Shown: in pieces, positions 1-7,382 of the stretch
Layout: the number at the start of each line of letters is the position of its first letter
Position numbering within the stretch: position 1 is the first letter of the stretch
NCBI GenBank assembly: GCA_023665575.1
Contig: JAMPDQ010000016.1
Location: 1-40,995 of the forward strand
Direction: 5' to 3'
Length of the DNA: 40,995 nucleotides
Origin: Candidatus Amulumruptor caecigallinarius
GTDB taxonomy: Bacteria; Bacteroidota; Bacteroidia; Bacteroidales; Muribaculaceae
Made by a program: the position numbers and the translations under genes
Notes under the pieces: model-generated
Seen by the model: only the letters and a program-made list of their open reading frames with translations
What the model was told of the DNA's origin: nothing
Databases searched by the model: none

Positions 1-219
1 TCTTTCCAAGGCAACAATCTGAAATCGCAATCAGCTTGATAATAGTTGGTTGTGATTTCTTTTTGCTACACTCATATTTGTTCAACAAAGATTGAAGAAT
101 TCCTTCAAATTACATATCAGTATTCTGCCCAATCGGGTCAGTCTTCGCCGCCGCAAGTGGTCAATTAGTATGGTATTTTCCAATCAGGCTTGTTCCAATT
201 TCCTGCGTGTCAGACAGTG
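1..219. other. left-edge non-coding stretch
   Basis: No supported gene was found in the first 219 bases on either strand. It lies downstream of the leftward cyclo-ligase gene. I see no clear terminator hairpin, no -7 box in a useful place and no repeat end of the kind found elsewhere in the window. A gene truncated by the window edge cannot be excluded but no credible reading frame is visible. Confidence 0.4.
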
Positions 220-798
220 TTATTTGCGCATGTCGTTTTTCTTTGTAGTGGGCAGCGTAATGTAGAAACACTCCGTTTGCGACACTATCGCATCCATCGG
301 AACATCGTGTGTTTCCGTCGGTATCTCTTCCACAATCTGAAATTCATATCCCACACCTATCTTTGTTGCCCGCGTGTTTGACAACAATCTGTCATAAAAT
401 CCCTTGCCCCGGCCAAGTCGGTTGCCTTTGTGGTCGAACGCCACTCCGGGGACAATGATCAGATCAAGGATATCAGGGTCAATTGTGTCGTTGCCGACAG
501 GCTCTTCGATATGAAACGATCCTAATTCAATTCTACTCTCATCGTAAGGCAGAATTTCAAGATTCACCCCATTAACTCTCGGAAGATAAAATTTTTTGCG
601 ATCTTTCCACTTTTTGAGAAAGCTGCGTGTTGACAATTCATCGGGCAGGGAATGATACATCAGAATGTGATTAGACATCAGAAAAGCAGCCGTTTGCTCA
701 AGCCTGTCGAACACCTGGCGCGCTGCATCTTCCTTTTCCATATCCAGCAACATTGAACGCATAGCCTTGATTTTGCGTCTTATTTCATTTTTTTCCAT
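220..798 (-). CDS. 5-formyltetrahydrofolate cyclo-ligase (192 aa)
   Basis: This cytosolic enzyme of folate one-carbon metabolism converts 5-formyl-THF to 5,10-methenyl-THF using ATP. The family signature is visible in the C-terminal half: a hydrophobic strand ending in PGVAFD, then a glycine/arginine-rich loop GNRLGRGKGFYDR (about residues 125-137) that binds phosphate in known members, and a closing segment with E-I-P-x-E-x-H-D-V-P-M-D. The N-terminus MEKNEIRRKIKAM is a usual start for the family, and 192 aa is a normal length. The gene stands alone, with more than 200 nt of apparently non-coding DNA downstream and 700 nt upstream. I saw no perfect TAnnTTTG box just upstream. In Bacteroidales this family is often near a carboxyl-terminal protease gene; none is visible here. 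Confidence 0.93.
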   Translation of the reverse strand: MEKNEIRRKIKAMRSMLLDMEKEDAARQVFDRLEQTAAFLMSNHILMYHSLPDELSTRSFLKKWKDRKKFYLPRVNGVNLEILPYDESRIELGSFHIEEPVGNDTIDPDILDLIIVPGVAFDHKGNRLGRGKGFYDRLLSNTRATKIGVGYEFQIVEEIPTETHDVPMDAIVSQTECFYITLPTTKKNDMRK

Positions 799-1005
799 CT
801 TAAAAAAAGTTAACCTTTGAGAGACAAATCAATTTAAATTGGTTTGACACTTGAAAGCTCGTCTTATATTACGAATCTGAATGTACGTGATAACAGGGGA
901 GCTGCATGCGTATGATATCACCATCATTCATATAAACGCAAAATAAGGTAAAAAGTGTCACAATCCAATAGCATACATCAAAAAACCATCACACTTTAAT
1001 GCGTC

Positions 1006-1034
1006 TAATGTTGGATTTTTATGAAACAGAGACC
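1006..1034 (+). repeat. orphan right end of A-type intergenic repeat
   Basis: The stretch ending GATTTTTATGAAACAGAG is the reverse complement of the A-type terminal repeat (AGAGTCTGTTTCATAAAA). It is preceded by TAATGTTG, as in the copy ending at 20350. No matching left end is recognisable upstream, so this is either a degenerate element or a solo end. Confidence 0.55.
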
Positions 1035-1058
1035 TATTTATTTGTTCGGCCGAACACT

Positions 1059-1101
1059 AAAGAGGCTGTGTCGTAATTCAGTTTTATGGCACAGCCTCTT
1101 T
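1059..1101. repeat. hairpin with IS-end-like arms
   Basis: Perfect 12-bp arms AAAGAGGCTGTG (1059-1070) and CACAGCCTCTTT (1090-1101) enclose a 19-nt loop, and the match extends inward imperfectly. No gene ends just upstream on either strand, so a terminator role is unlikely. GAGGCTGTGTC-type ends resemble terminal repeats of some Bacteroidetes insertion sequences, so the hairpin may be two such ends joined after loss of the interior. That origin is inference. Confidence 0.5.
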
Positions 1102-1280
1102 ATGTTTTTCAACATATTAGGAGGGTGCGACATCAATTATGATACACCTTCTTTTCGTTGACGCATCATGCCGGTATGTATGCCCTTTATGCAGTTTGGT
1201 TAATTTAAAATAAAAAAATACATTACACATTAAAAAATCAAAAAAAAATCTTATTTTTGCTGATGCCGGGGAATTGGATT

Positions 1281-1488
1281 TTAGGCTCTATTCCCCAAAA
1301 AATGTTAAAGCCGGGGGCGCAAATTTGGCGTAGATTTATTCTTGCAGATGAAGAAATATAGCGAGCTATATAACTGAATCAAAATATCTCATAGTCATAT
1401 AGCCCGCTTGCTTCTGATTCTGCTGAGTCAAACTCAACTCACGCATGCGATCTCCCTAGTGTAAAATTTTTATAAAATAGACGCTAAC
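1281..1488. repeat. hybrid intergenic repeat: B-type left end, A-type right end
   Basis: The left end (TTAGGCTCTATTCCCCAAAA) and the next ~100 nt match the B-type elements at 18971 and 22820, including the internal stretch with TAGCGAGCTATATAACTGAATC. After about 1385 the sequence switches: reading back from the right, it has TATTTTATAAAAATTTTACA and then CGCATGCGTGAGTTGAGTTTG, as in the A-type copy at 9001. The two halves carry inverted versions of the core (GCGAGCTATAT versus ATATAGCCCGC). The element ends 9 nt before the ATG of the next gene. Confidence 0.7.
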
Positions 1489-1497
1489 TCAAATATC

Positions 1498-4400
1498 ATG
1501 AAAAATTTTAAACTCACCGTGGCAGCAATGCTGATATGCGTGTGTCACGGCACATTGTTGGCAGACAATCCGGTCATTACGAAAGTGACTGATCGTGAAC
1601 ATGGTGCCTCGCTTGAGGCTCTTTCCGACAATGGCCGTTGGGCTGTTGGTTACGGCAAGTCAATCCTCTCCGAAATCCATTATTCCTTCCCGGTATTATA
1701 TGATGTGGAAACGGGAGTGCTTAAGAAACTTTACACAGAACAGGAGGGACAGACCATCGCACGCATGATGGCCTGCGATGTCACTAACGACGGCGAGACA
1801 ATCGCCGGCCAATATGACGGCAAGCCGGCTCTCTATCACACCTCAACCTCCACCTGGGAATTGCTTCCCTTTGACAACGTTGAATGGGAGGGCGGGGAAT
1901 GTTCGCAAATCACGCCCGATGGCAAATATGGCCTCGGAACTCTTGAGGCTCGCGGGAGAGTGCTGGCAACCGTGGCATATTGGGATTTTACAGGTGAGAC
2001 TCCTGTGGCTGTGCCTCTTGAGAATTTGCCTAAGCCAATTTCTCTTGATGGTGTGCTCAATGAAAACTACCGGCAGATTTATGCCAGAGCATTGTCGCCC
2101 GACGGACGCAGCTTCACCGGCCTTGTCATGTTCTCTTTCGCCGGAGAAGATTGGTCGTTTATTTATAATGTAGACAGCAAAAGCTGGATGGCTTTCGGTT
2201 ATGATGTCACAGAAATAGACGACAAGCATTATCGCTTTACCCGCAAAACGTTTGACGGATATCGAATCTCCGGCGGACAATTTCTCCATGATGGTTCAGG
2301 GCTGTTTGCAGGCTCGGCACATAACGGCAGGGAGTCAAGATTTTATCTTGATCCGAAAAACTTCTCTATAAGATTTGACGACAACGTTGGCGGATGGCAT
2401 GGCGCCATGGACAATACCGGCACTTTCTATAGCTCCGACGAGATAGCCTACACTGCACGTAACTGGATTTTTCGCGTCGGCGAGTATTGGTATGATTTCC
2501 GCGAGGCGTGTCGGCAAGTGTGGGGAATCGATTGGCAGAACGACATAACAAAGGATGAATACGGACTTACAGGCACTTTCATGGCAGTATCCGATGATGG
2601 ATTGACAGTGGTGGCCGATGATTACTCCAACAAACCATACGACTCGTTTGTAATCCGTTTCTCCGAACCACTTCGCGAGGTGGCTCCACAGATTGACCTT
2701 CTTGACAATTATACCGTCACGCCGGCAGGAAACTCCTCATTCGGCCTTATGAAGGAGGTGAAGGTGAAGTTTGACAGGGACATTGACATTCTGGGCAATT
2801 ATAATTCTGTGAAGCTCGTTGATGAGAATGGCAATGTAATGGCCAACTCATTAAGCTTTAATCATTTTGCTGATGACAAACGGACTGTGGTGACAACCTT
2901 CCGCAACTATCGTCTTGAAGCGGGGAAAACCTATCAGGTGGTTTTCCCACAAGGCAGCCTCTGTGTGTCGGGTGATGCCGAACGCAAGAACAAGGAAATA
3001 CGCATAAGCTATTCCGGTCGTCCTGATGAGCCTGTGAAGCCGCTTCAGATTTCTCCGGAACCGAACACAAGAATTGAGCGTATCAACGCCTCGTCAAATC
3101 CGATTGCCGTCACCTTTGACACTCACATAATTCCGGTGGAAAACAATGCCGGTCGCATGATGCTTTATATGCTCAACGAAAATGATGAACGCGAGGAGAT
3201 TTGTCAGCTTTCAGGATCGATCACCGACAATGTGCTGGCAATTTTCCCTGTGATGGAGCAACGTCTCGCAAGAGGCTCGCGCTATGAATTGGTGGTGGAG
3301 GCCAATACTCTCTGCGACCTTTCCGGCGCCGACCCCAACGAGGAGATTGTTATCCCCTACGAAGGCTCTTACACTCCAGACGCTTCTATCGGGGCAGTGG
3401 TGTTTTCTGACAATTTTGACGGAGGACTCTCTTCACTGAACTGGATGATATATGATGGCGACGAATTAACGCCTAACACTGAAATGACAAGTTGGGGCTT
3501 TAATCAGATGTTGCCATGGTGGCTGGCTCGCGACAATGTGGGCGACACTGATATGTGTGCCGTGTCTCACTCCATGTACACCGCTCCGGGACAGTCGGAC
3601 GACTGGCTCGTGACACGTCAGCTTTACATCAACGACCCAACTTACACGTTGACCTTCAAAGCTCAAAGCTATCGGAACAATTGTGGTGACGTGCTTAAAG
3701 TCTATGTATATGCCACCGATGATGTATACACCGCATTGACAAAGTCTGTCATTGAGCGTATGCGAAATAATGGCGACCTTGTGTATGAGGAAGTACTCTC
3801 TCCCGGTGCCAATGAAGATTTGCTTGCCGGCGACTGGGTGGACTATTTAATCAGTCTTGACAAATATGAAGGAAAGAATATATATATTGCTTTTGTCAAC
3901 GACAACAACAATAAGTCGGCCGTATTTGTAGACGATGTCATAGTGAGCCGGGATGTGAAGATGTCGTTTGTGAATCTCACTCCGGAATCGGGCGTATCTG
4001 TTGATAATGTGAAGGTAAGCGGCATTATTAAAATTGAATCGAAAACAGACACATACAAGGGATATTCAATAAAAGTTGTCGACAACGAGGGCAAAACCGT
4101 ATCCTCGATAGCCAATCCTGATGAGGAGATGGCTGAGGGTTGGGAGCTTGAATTCACCATGCCTGATGCTTTGCCTACGCCGGTGGGAAAGGTGACCGAT
4201 TATACGATAGACATAACTTTCGGTGATAAAAATGAAAAGACACAGGCTTCGTTCATGAATCTTGCTGTGGCCACCACTAAAAAGGTGGTGATCGAGGAAT
4301 ACACGGGCCAGACATGTCCCAATTGCCCGATTGGCCATGCCGCTCTTGAATGGATTGAACAGGATTTTCCCGGACAGGTGATACCTATAACCATTCACTC

Positions 4401-5286
4401 TTATCCGGGCGACACATTCTCCACACCGAAGGCTGTGGCTCTTCAGCAAGGTCTCGGACTGGAAGCTGCCCCCACCGCACGTGTTGACCGCATGCCGGTT
4501 GCAAGCCCAATGTCTACAACTCAAAACGAGGAGTATTTCTATAAAAACAATGGCTTATGGTATGATTATGTGGTGGAACAGCTTTCCTCACTTGCTCCGG
4601 CCGATATTGAAATCACAAGGGTAGATTTTGATGGCACCGACTATATGGTGGATATGGAAGTGAGATATGCCCTTGACATGGATAATCAGAATGTAAATAT
4701 TCTGACTTTGATATGTGAAAATGGTTTGCAGGGCGTACAGGAAAACAACCGATACACTTTTGAAAGTCCGGCCTTGCGCGGATGGGGCAGAGGTGGCGAA
4801 TATGGTCAGCCGAATGTCCCTTATGTTTACAATGATGTGGTGCGTACATGGGAAGGCACCACTTTCAATGGCACAGGTGGGTATATTCCTTCAGTGGTGG
4901 AAAGCAGCAAAGTCTACGCAGCTACTGTCAAAGTGCCGAACGTGCGCTGGATACTCAACAATGACAACACCACTGTAACAGCAATGCTAATTGACAGCAC
5001 AACGGGACATATTCTCAATGCCGACAGAAAAGCTATTCACTACGACAGCGGTGTGCAGATGGTATCAGGCAATGCTTTCGGACCGGAAATAAAAAATATC
5101 GGCGGCAAGGTGATTGTGACCGGTGAATCAGAAATTGCAGTTGATGCATTTGCAGTTGATGGCAGGCATATTGCCTCGGCAAAGGGAAATGAATCGGTAT
5201 GTATTGATCTTAGCGGCACCCATGGCGTAACGCTGATTGTGGCCCGCACGGCACATGGCGTAAGGACCCTCAAGCTCTGTCTTTGA
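1498..5286 (+). CDS. large secreted protein: Ig-like, MAM-like and Omp28-like domains, C-terminal tail (1262 aa)
   Basis: A predicted exported or surface protein. Residues 1-22 form a signal peptide ending TLLA. About 30-390 contain repeated short segments with SDNGRWAVGYG / TNDGETIAGQY character, suggesting a beta-propeller-like region. About 395-620 look like two bacterial Ig-like domains. About 635-825 resemble the choice-of-anchor J/MAM-like fold (SDNFDGGLSSLNW ... VFVDDVIVSRD). About 925-1190 match the Omp28 family, starting VVIEEYTGQTCPNCPIGHAA with a thioredoxin-like CPNC motif at about 940-943. The last ~60 residues are a beta-rich tail (VDAFAVDGRHIASA ... RTLKLCL) like T9SS sorting tails. 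The first ATG lies 9 nt after a repeat element. Function beyond secretion and a possible redox-active or carrier-like Omp28 domain cannot be stated. Confidence 0.85.
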   Translation: MKNFKLTVAAMLICVCHGTLLADNPVITKVTDREHGASLEALSDNGRWAVGYGKSILSEIHYSFPVLYDVETGVLKKLYTEQEGQTIARMMACDVTNDGETIAGQYDGKPALYHTSTSTWELLPFDNVEWEGGECSQITPDGKYGLGTLEARGRVLATVAYWDFTGETPVAVPLENLPKPISLDGVLNENYRQIYARALSPDGRSFTGLVMFSFAGEDWSFIYNVDSKSWMAFGYDVTEIDDKHYRFTRKTFDGYRISGGQFLHDGSGLFAGSAHNGRESRFYLDPKNFSIRFDDNVGGWHGAMDNTGTFYSSDEIAYTARNWIFRVGEYWYDFREACRQVWGIDWQNDITKDEYGLTGTFMAVSDDGLTVVADDYSNKPYDSFVIRFSEPLREVAPQIDLLDNYTVTPAGNSSFGLMKEVKVKFDRDIDILGNYNSVKLVDENGNVMANSLSFNHFADDKRTVVTTFRNYRLEAGKTYQVVFPQGSLCVSGDAERKNKEIRISYSGRPDEPVKPLQISPEPNTRIERINASSNPIAVTFDTHIIPVENNAGRMMLYMLNENDEREEICQLSGSITDNVLAIFPVMEQRLARGSRYELVVEANTLCDLSGADPNEEIVIPYEGSYTPDASIGAVVFSDNFDGGLSSLNWMIYDGDELTPNTEMTSWGFNQMLPWWLARDNVGDTDMCAVSHSMYTAPGQSDDWLVTRQLYINDPTYTLTFKAQSYRNNCGDVLKVYVYATDDVYTALTKSVIERMRNNGDLVYEEVLSPGANEDLLAGDWVDYLISLDKYEGKNIYIAFVNDNNNKSAVFVDDVIVSRDVKMSFVNLTPESGVSVDNVKVSGIIKIESKTDTYKGYSIKVVDNEGKTVSSIANPDEEMAEGWELEFTMPDALPTPVGKVTDYTIDITFGDKNEKTQASFMNLAVATTKKVVIEEYTGQTCPNCPIGHAALEWIEQDFPGQVIPITIHSYPGDTFSTPKAVALQQGLGLEAAPTARVDRMPVASPMSTTQNEEYFYKNNGLWYDYVVEQLSSLAPADIEITRVDFDGTDYMVDMEVRYALDMDNQNVNILTLICENGLQGVQENNRYTFESPALRGWGRGGEYGQPNVPYVYNDVVRTWEGTTFNGTGGYIPSVVESSKVYAATVKVPNVRWILNNDNTTVTAMLIDSTTGHILNADRKAIHYDSGVQMVSGNAFGPEIKNIGGKVIVTGESEIAVDAFAVDGRHIASAKGNESVCIDLSGTHGVTLIVARTAHGVRTLKLCL

Positions 5287-5319
5287 AAACCGCGTATTCC
5301 TCGCTTTAAAGGCGAACAT

Positions 5320-5553
5320 TAAGAGACTGTTTTCATAAAAATCAAATTTAGCAGCGGCTTCTTTTTGGATAGATTGGATAAATCAGCCAAAAAGAAGCCG
5401 CTCTAAAGTAATCTTTTCATTGAAACAGGCATAAGTATTTACGGAGATTAACCACCGAAGCGATGTGGTGTCCGAAAAATGACGTTTGCGCGGCGCTGAG
5501 AAATGTATGATTCAGACTCAGCTGTGTTGAATTTTTATGAACCGGAATCTGAA
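5320..5553. repeat. A-type intergenic repeat with internal 16-bp hairpin
   Basis: The left end TTAAGAGACTGTTTTCATAA and the right end (reverse complement CAGATTCCGGTTCATAAAAA) form imperfect terminal inverted repeats about 30 nt long. Just inside the left end is a perfect hairpin with arms AGCGGCTTCTTTTTGG (5353-5368) and its complement (5387-5402) around an 18-nt loop. No T-run follows the hairpin, so it is not a canonical terminator, although it sits 67 nt after a stop codon. The element has no coding capacity. Confidence 0.65.
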
Positions 5554-5574
5554 TTGTGAGGATTTCAGTCAGGA

Positions 5575-5606
5575 TTTGCAAAATCTATGGACATTCGCTA
5601 AATTTG
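5575..5606 (+). promoter_or_regulatory. Bacteroidetes-type promoter for the YiiX-like gene
   Basis: TTTG at 5575-5578 and TAAATTTG at 5599-5606 are separated by 20 nt. This fits the Bacteroidetes housekeeping consensus (TTTG, 19-21 nt, TAnnTTTG). Transcription would start near 5612, giving a leader of about 20-25 nt. The box lies just outside the right end of the 5320-5553 repeat. Confidence 0.75.
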
Positions 5607-5634
5607 TTTTGTTGTTTTGCCAAAGTAAAGTGTG

Positions 5635-6267
5635 ATGAAGATTCATATTCTTTTTTCATTGGCTATATTGTTAAGCTGTGTTAGATTGTATGGTGAAGAA
5701 TTGCGGCGTGGAGATTTAATTTTTGAAATTGCATCACAAGGGGATATGGATAGTGCCATTGTAGAGGCGACCGCCAATTCCGATTCGCTGAAATTCTCGC
5801 ATGTGGGAATACTGGATGTTTCCGATTCCGGCGAAGTTTCTGTTATCGAAGCATCCCCAAGGCATGGGGTTGTTATCACATCTTTAGACGAATTCATAAA
5901 GAATTCCGATAACGGAGCTGTTGTGAAAAGACTTGACATGAATTATCCTGTTAACACGGTAATCGAAAATGCCAAAAGCTTTTTAGGCATAGATTATGAT
6001 TGGTGGTATCTGCCAGATAATGACAAAATATATTGTTCTGAGCTGGTAGAAAAAAGCTATGTTAATTATGACGGCACACCCGTTTTCCCTACGATACCGA
6101 TGAATTTTAGAAATGGTGATGATGAAATTCCCGCTTTCTGGCAAGAGCTTTTCGACAAGCTTGGAATGCAGGTGCCCGAGGGGGTGGCCGGCACAAATCC
6201 ATCGCAAATTTCTCACTTTCCGAAGTTGAAATTAGTATGCAGATTCAAAAACACTCCCAATTATTAA
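5635..6267 (+). CDS. YiiX/YebB-like NlpC/P60-superfamily cysteine hydrolase (210 aa)
   Basis: A predicted secreted or periplasmic hydrolase of the permuted NlpC/P60 (papain-like) class. An N-terminal hydrophobic segment (LFSLAILLSCVRLYG) is a signal peptide. The mature protein opens with ELRRGDLIFE, followed by FSHVGIL containing the candidate catalytic His at about residue 56 and KIYCSELVEKSY with the candidate nucleophile Cys at about residue 134. His before Cys is the order expected in the permuted YiiX group. A GTG codon directly precedes the ATG; I chose the ATG. A good promoter lies upstream at 5575-5606. The next gene follows after 23 nt, so the two are probably co-transcribed. Family members act on amide or lipid-linked substrates, but the substrate here is unknown. 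Confidence 0.85.
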   Translation: MKIHILFSLAILLSCVRLYGEELRRGDLIFEIASQGDMDSAIVEATANSDSLKFSHVGILDVSDSGEVSVIEASPRHGVVITSLDEFIKNSDNGAVVKRLDMNYPVNTVIENAKSFLGIDYDWWYLPDNDKIYCSELVEKSYVNYDGTPVFPTIPMNFRNGDDEIPAFWQELFDKLGMQVPEGVAGTNPSQISHFPKLKLVCRFKNTPNY

Positions 6268-6290
6268 TATCAGACTCAGACACTTATAAA

Positions 6291-7382
6291 ATGAAATATA
6301 AATTAAGCACATTCTTAAGGATTCTCACATGTTTTCTCATACTTATAGTGGCGGCTGCGCAACGAAACGGCAGCATATTCGGTCACGATATTAAATCAAA
6401 GGAGGCAACACAAATTGAGAGTGAATCACCCTTGCAACAGGTTGATGACACATTCATAATCAATACATCTTCTCTTGCCGGAGATGTGAAAGGATATGGA
6501 GGTGCTGTTCCTCTCAAAATAACTATAAAAGATGATGTCGTTGCAGAAATTGACCCTCTGCCCAACTCTGAGACAGAGAGCTTCTTCAACAGAGCGCGTG
6601 AAAACTTGATTTCGCAGTGGATTGGCACGCCAATATATGAAGTAAAGGAAAAAAATGTCGATGCTGTGTCGGGAGCGACATTCTCATCAAATGCTTTCAA
6701 CGCCAATGTCAAAGAGGGGGTGGCATATTATATAGGCAATCAAGTGCAGACTGACGCAGAATCGGGAAGTGGATTCCATTTTTCATTGCGTTTCGCAGTT
6801 GTCCTGATTGTTCTGCTTTGTGCCGCCATTATTCCGCTTCTTTTAAATAACAAATATTACAGATATATTCAGCTTTTGCTGAATGTTGTGGTGCTCGGAT
6901 TCTGGAGTGGCACATTTTTAAGTTACGAACTTTTGATAAACTATATAGCCAACGGAGCCAACATGCTGAGTCTGATTGTGGTAATGATAATGGTTGTCAT
7001 GGCATTCATCTATCCTCTATTCGGCAGGAAATCCTACTATTGCGCATGGGTGTGTCCTCTCGGATCTTTGCAGGAGCTGTGCGGAAAAAGTAGCAGCTAC
7101 AAGCTGAAGATGTCGCCTAAAGTTGTAAGGGGGCTTTCCATCTTTCAAGAATATCTTTGGTATGTTTTGATATTATTGATGGTGACAGGAATTTGGTGTG
7201 ATTGGGTAGACTATGAACTCTTCAGGGCATTCATCTTCAGATCTGCTGAATTGGGTGTGATAATTGCAGCAATTGTCTTTGTTGTTCTTTCGTTCATAGT
7301 TTCGCGTCCATATTGCCGATTTGTGTGTCCAACGGGATATATGTTTAAATTTGCACAGGGGAGCGGGAGGCGTGAACGGTGA
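6291..7382 (+). CDS. FMN-binding domain / 4Fe-4S polytopic membrane protein (363 aa)
   Basis: A predicted inner-membrane electron-transfer protein resembling NosR/NapH-type proteins. An N-terminal membrane segment is followed by an exported FMN-binding domain (about residues 55-150) with the VSGATFSS motif; its Thr (about 130) corresponds to the residue carrying covalent FMN in RnfG/NqrC-type domains. Several membrane helices follow, then two cysteine motifs, CAWVCPLGS and CRFVCPTGY, of the NapH-like CxxxCP type. The protein ends soon after the second motif and has no separate CxxCxxCxxxCP ferredoxin domain. An ATG at 6237 would overlap the upstream gene and add residues unlike a signal; ATG 6291 leads straight into the hydrophobic segment. 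The 3' end overlaps the convergent symporter gene by 38 nt. Its electron partners are not visible. Confidence 0.82.
   Translation: MKYKLSTFLRILTCFLILIVAAAQRNGSIFGHDIKSKEATQIESESPLQQVDDTFIINTSSLAGDVKGYGGAVPLKITIKDDVVAEIDPLPNSETESFFNRARENLISQWIGTPIYEVKEKNVDAVSGATFSSNAFNANVKEGVAYYIGNQVQTDAESGSGFHFSLRFAVVLIVLLCAAIIPLLLNNKYYRYIQLLLNVVVLGFWSGTFLSYELLINYIANGANMLSLIVVMIMVVMAFIYPLFGRKSYYCAWVCPLGSLQELCGKSSSYKLKMSPKVVRGLSIFQEYLWYVLILLMVTGIWCDWVDYELFRAFIFRSAELGVIIAAIVFVVLSFIVSRPYCRFVCPTGYMFKFAQGSGRRER

Larger units (their letters stand above)
799..1280. other. non-coding region with repeat remnants and palindromes
   Basis: This is the left part of a 699-nt gap with no supported gene. It holds an orphan A-type repeat end (1006-1034), a perfect 14-bp palindrome TGTTCGGCCGAACA (1043-1056), a 12-bp-arm hairpin (1059-1101) and a weaker hairpin with arms around 1128-1137 and 1157-1166. 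A TATTTTTG sequence at 1252-1259 fits the Bacteroidetes -7 box, but I see no matching -33 element 19-21 nt upstream. It could serve the gene at 1498 only through a leader of about 230 nt that would include the 1281-1488 repeat. Confidence 0.5.

Noticed and set aside
190-381. 63-aa reading frame on the plus strand at the left edge
   Set aside because: It lies antisense to the cyclo-ligase gene, has no family features and begins outside any promoter context.
1059-1101. Rho-independent terminator
   Set aside because: No gene ends upstream on either strand, so the hairpin is better explained as an element remnant.
6237-6290. Upstream ATG for the FMN/4Fe-4S protein
   Set aside because: It would overlap the previous gene by 31 nt and put 18 polar residues before the membrane signal; ATG 6291 is the better start.
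7345-7382. Overlap of convergent genes as a sign of frameshift or annotation error
   Set aside because: Both proteins have normal family lengths and intact motifs. A similar 38-nt convergent overlap occurs at 21237-21274; the equal length looks like coincidence.
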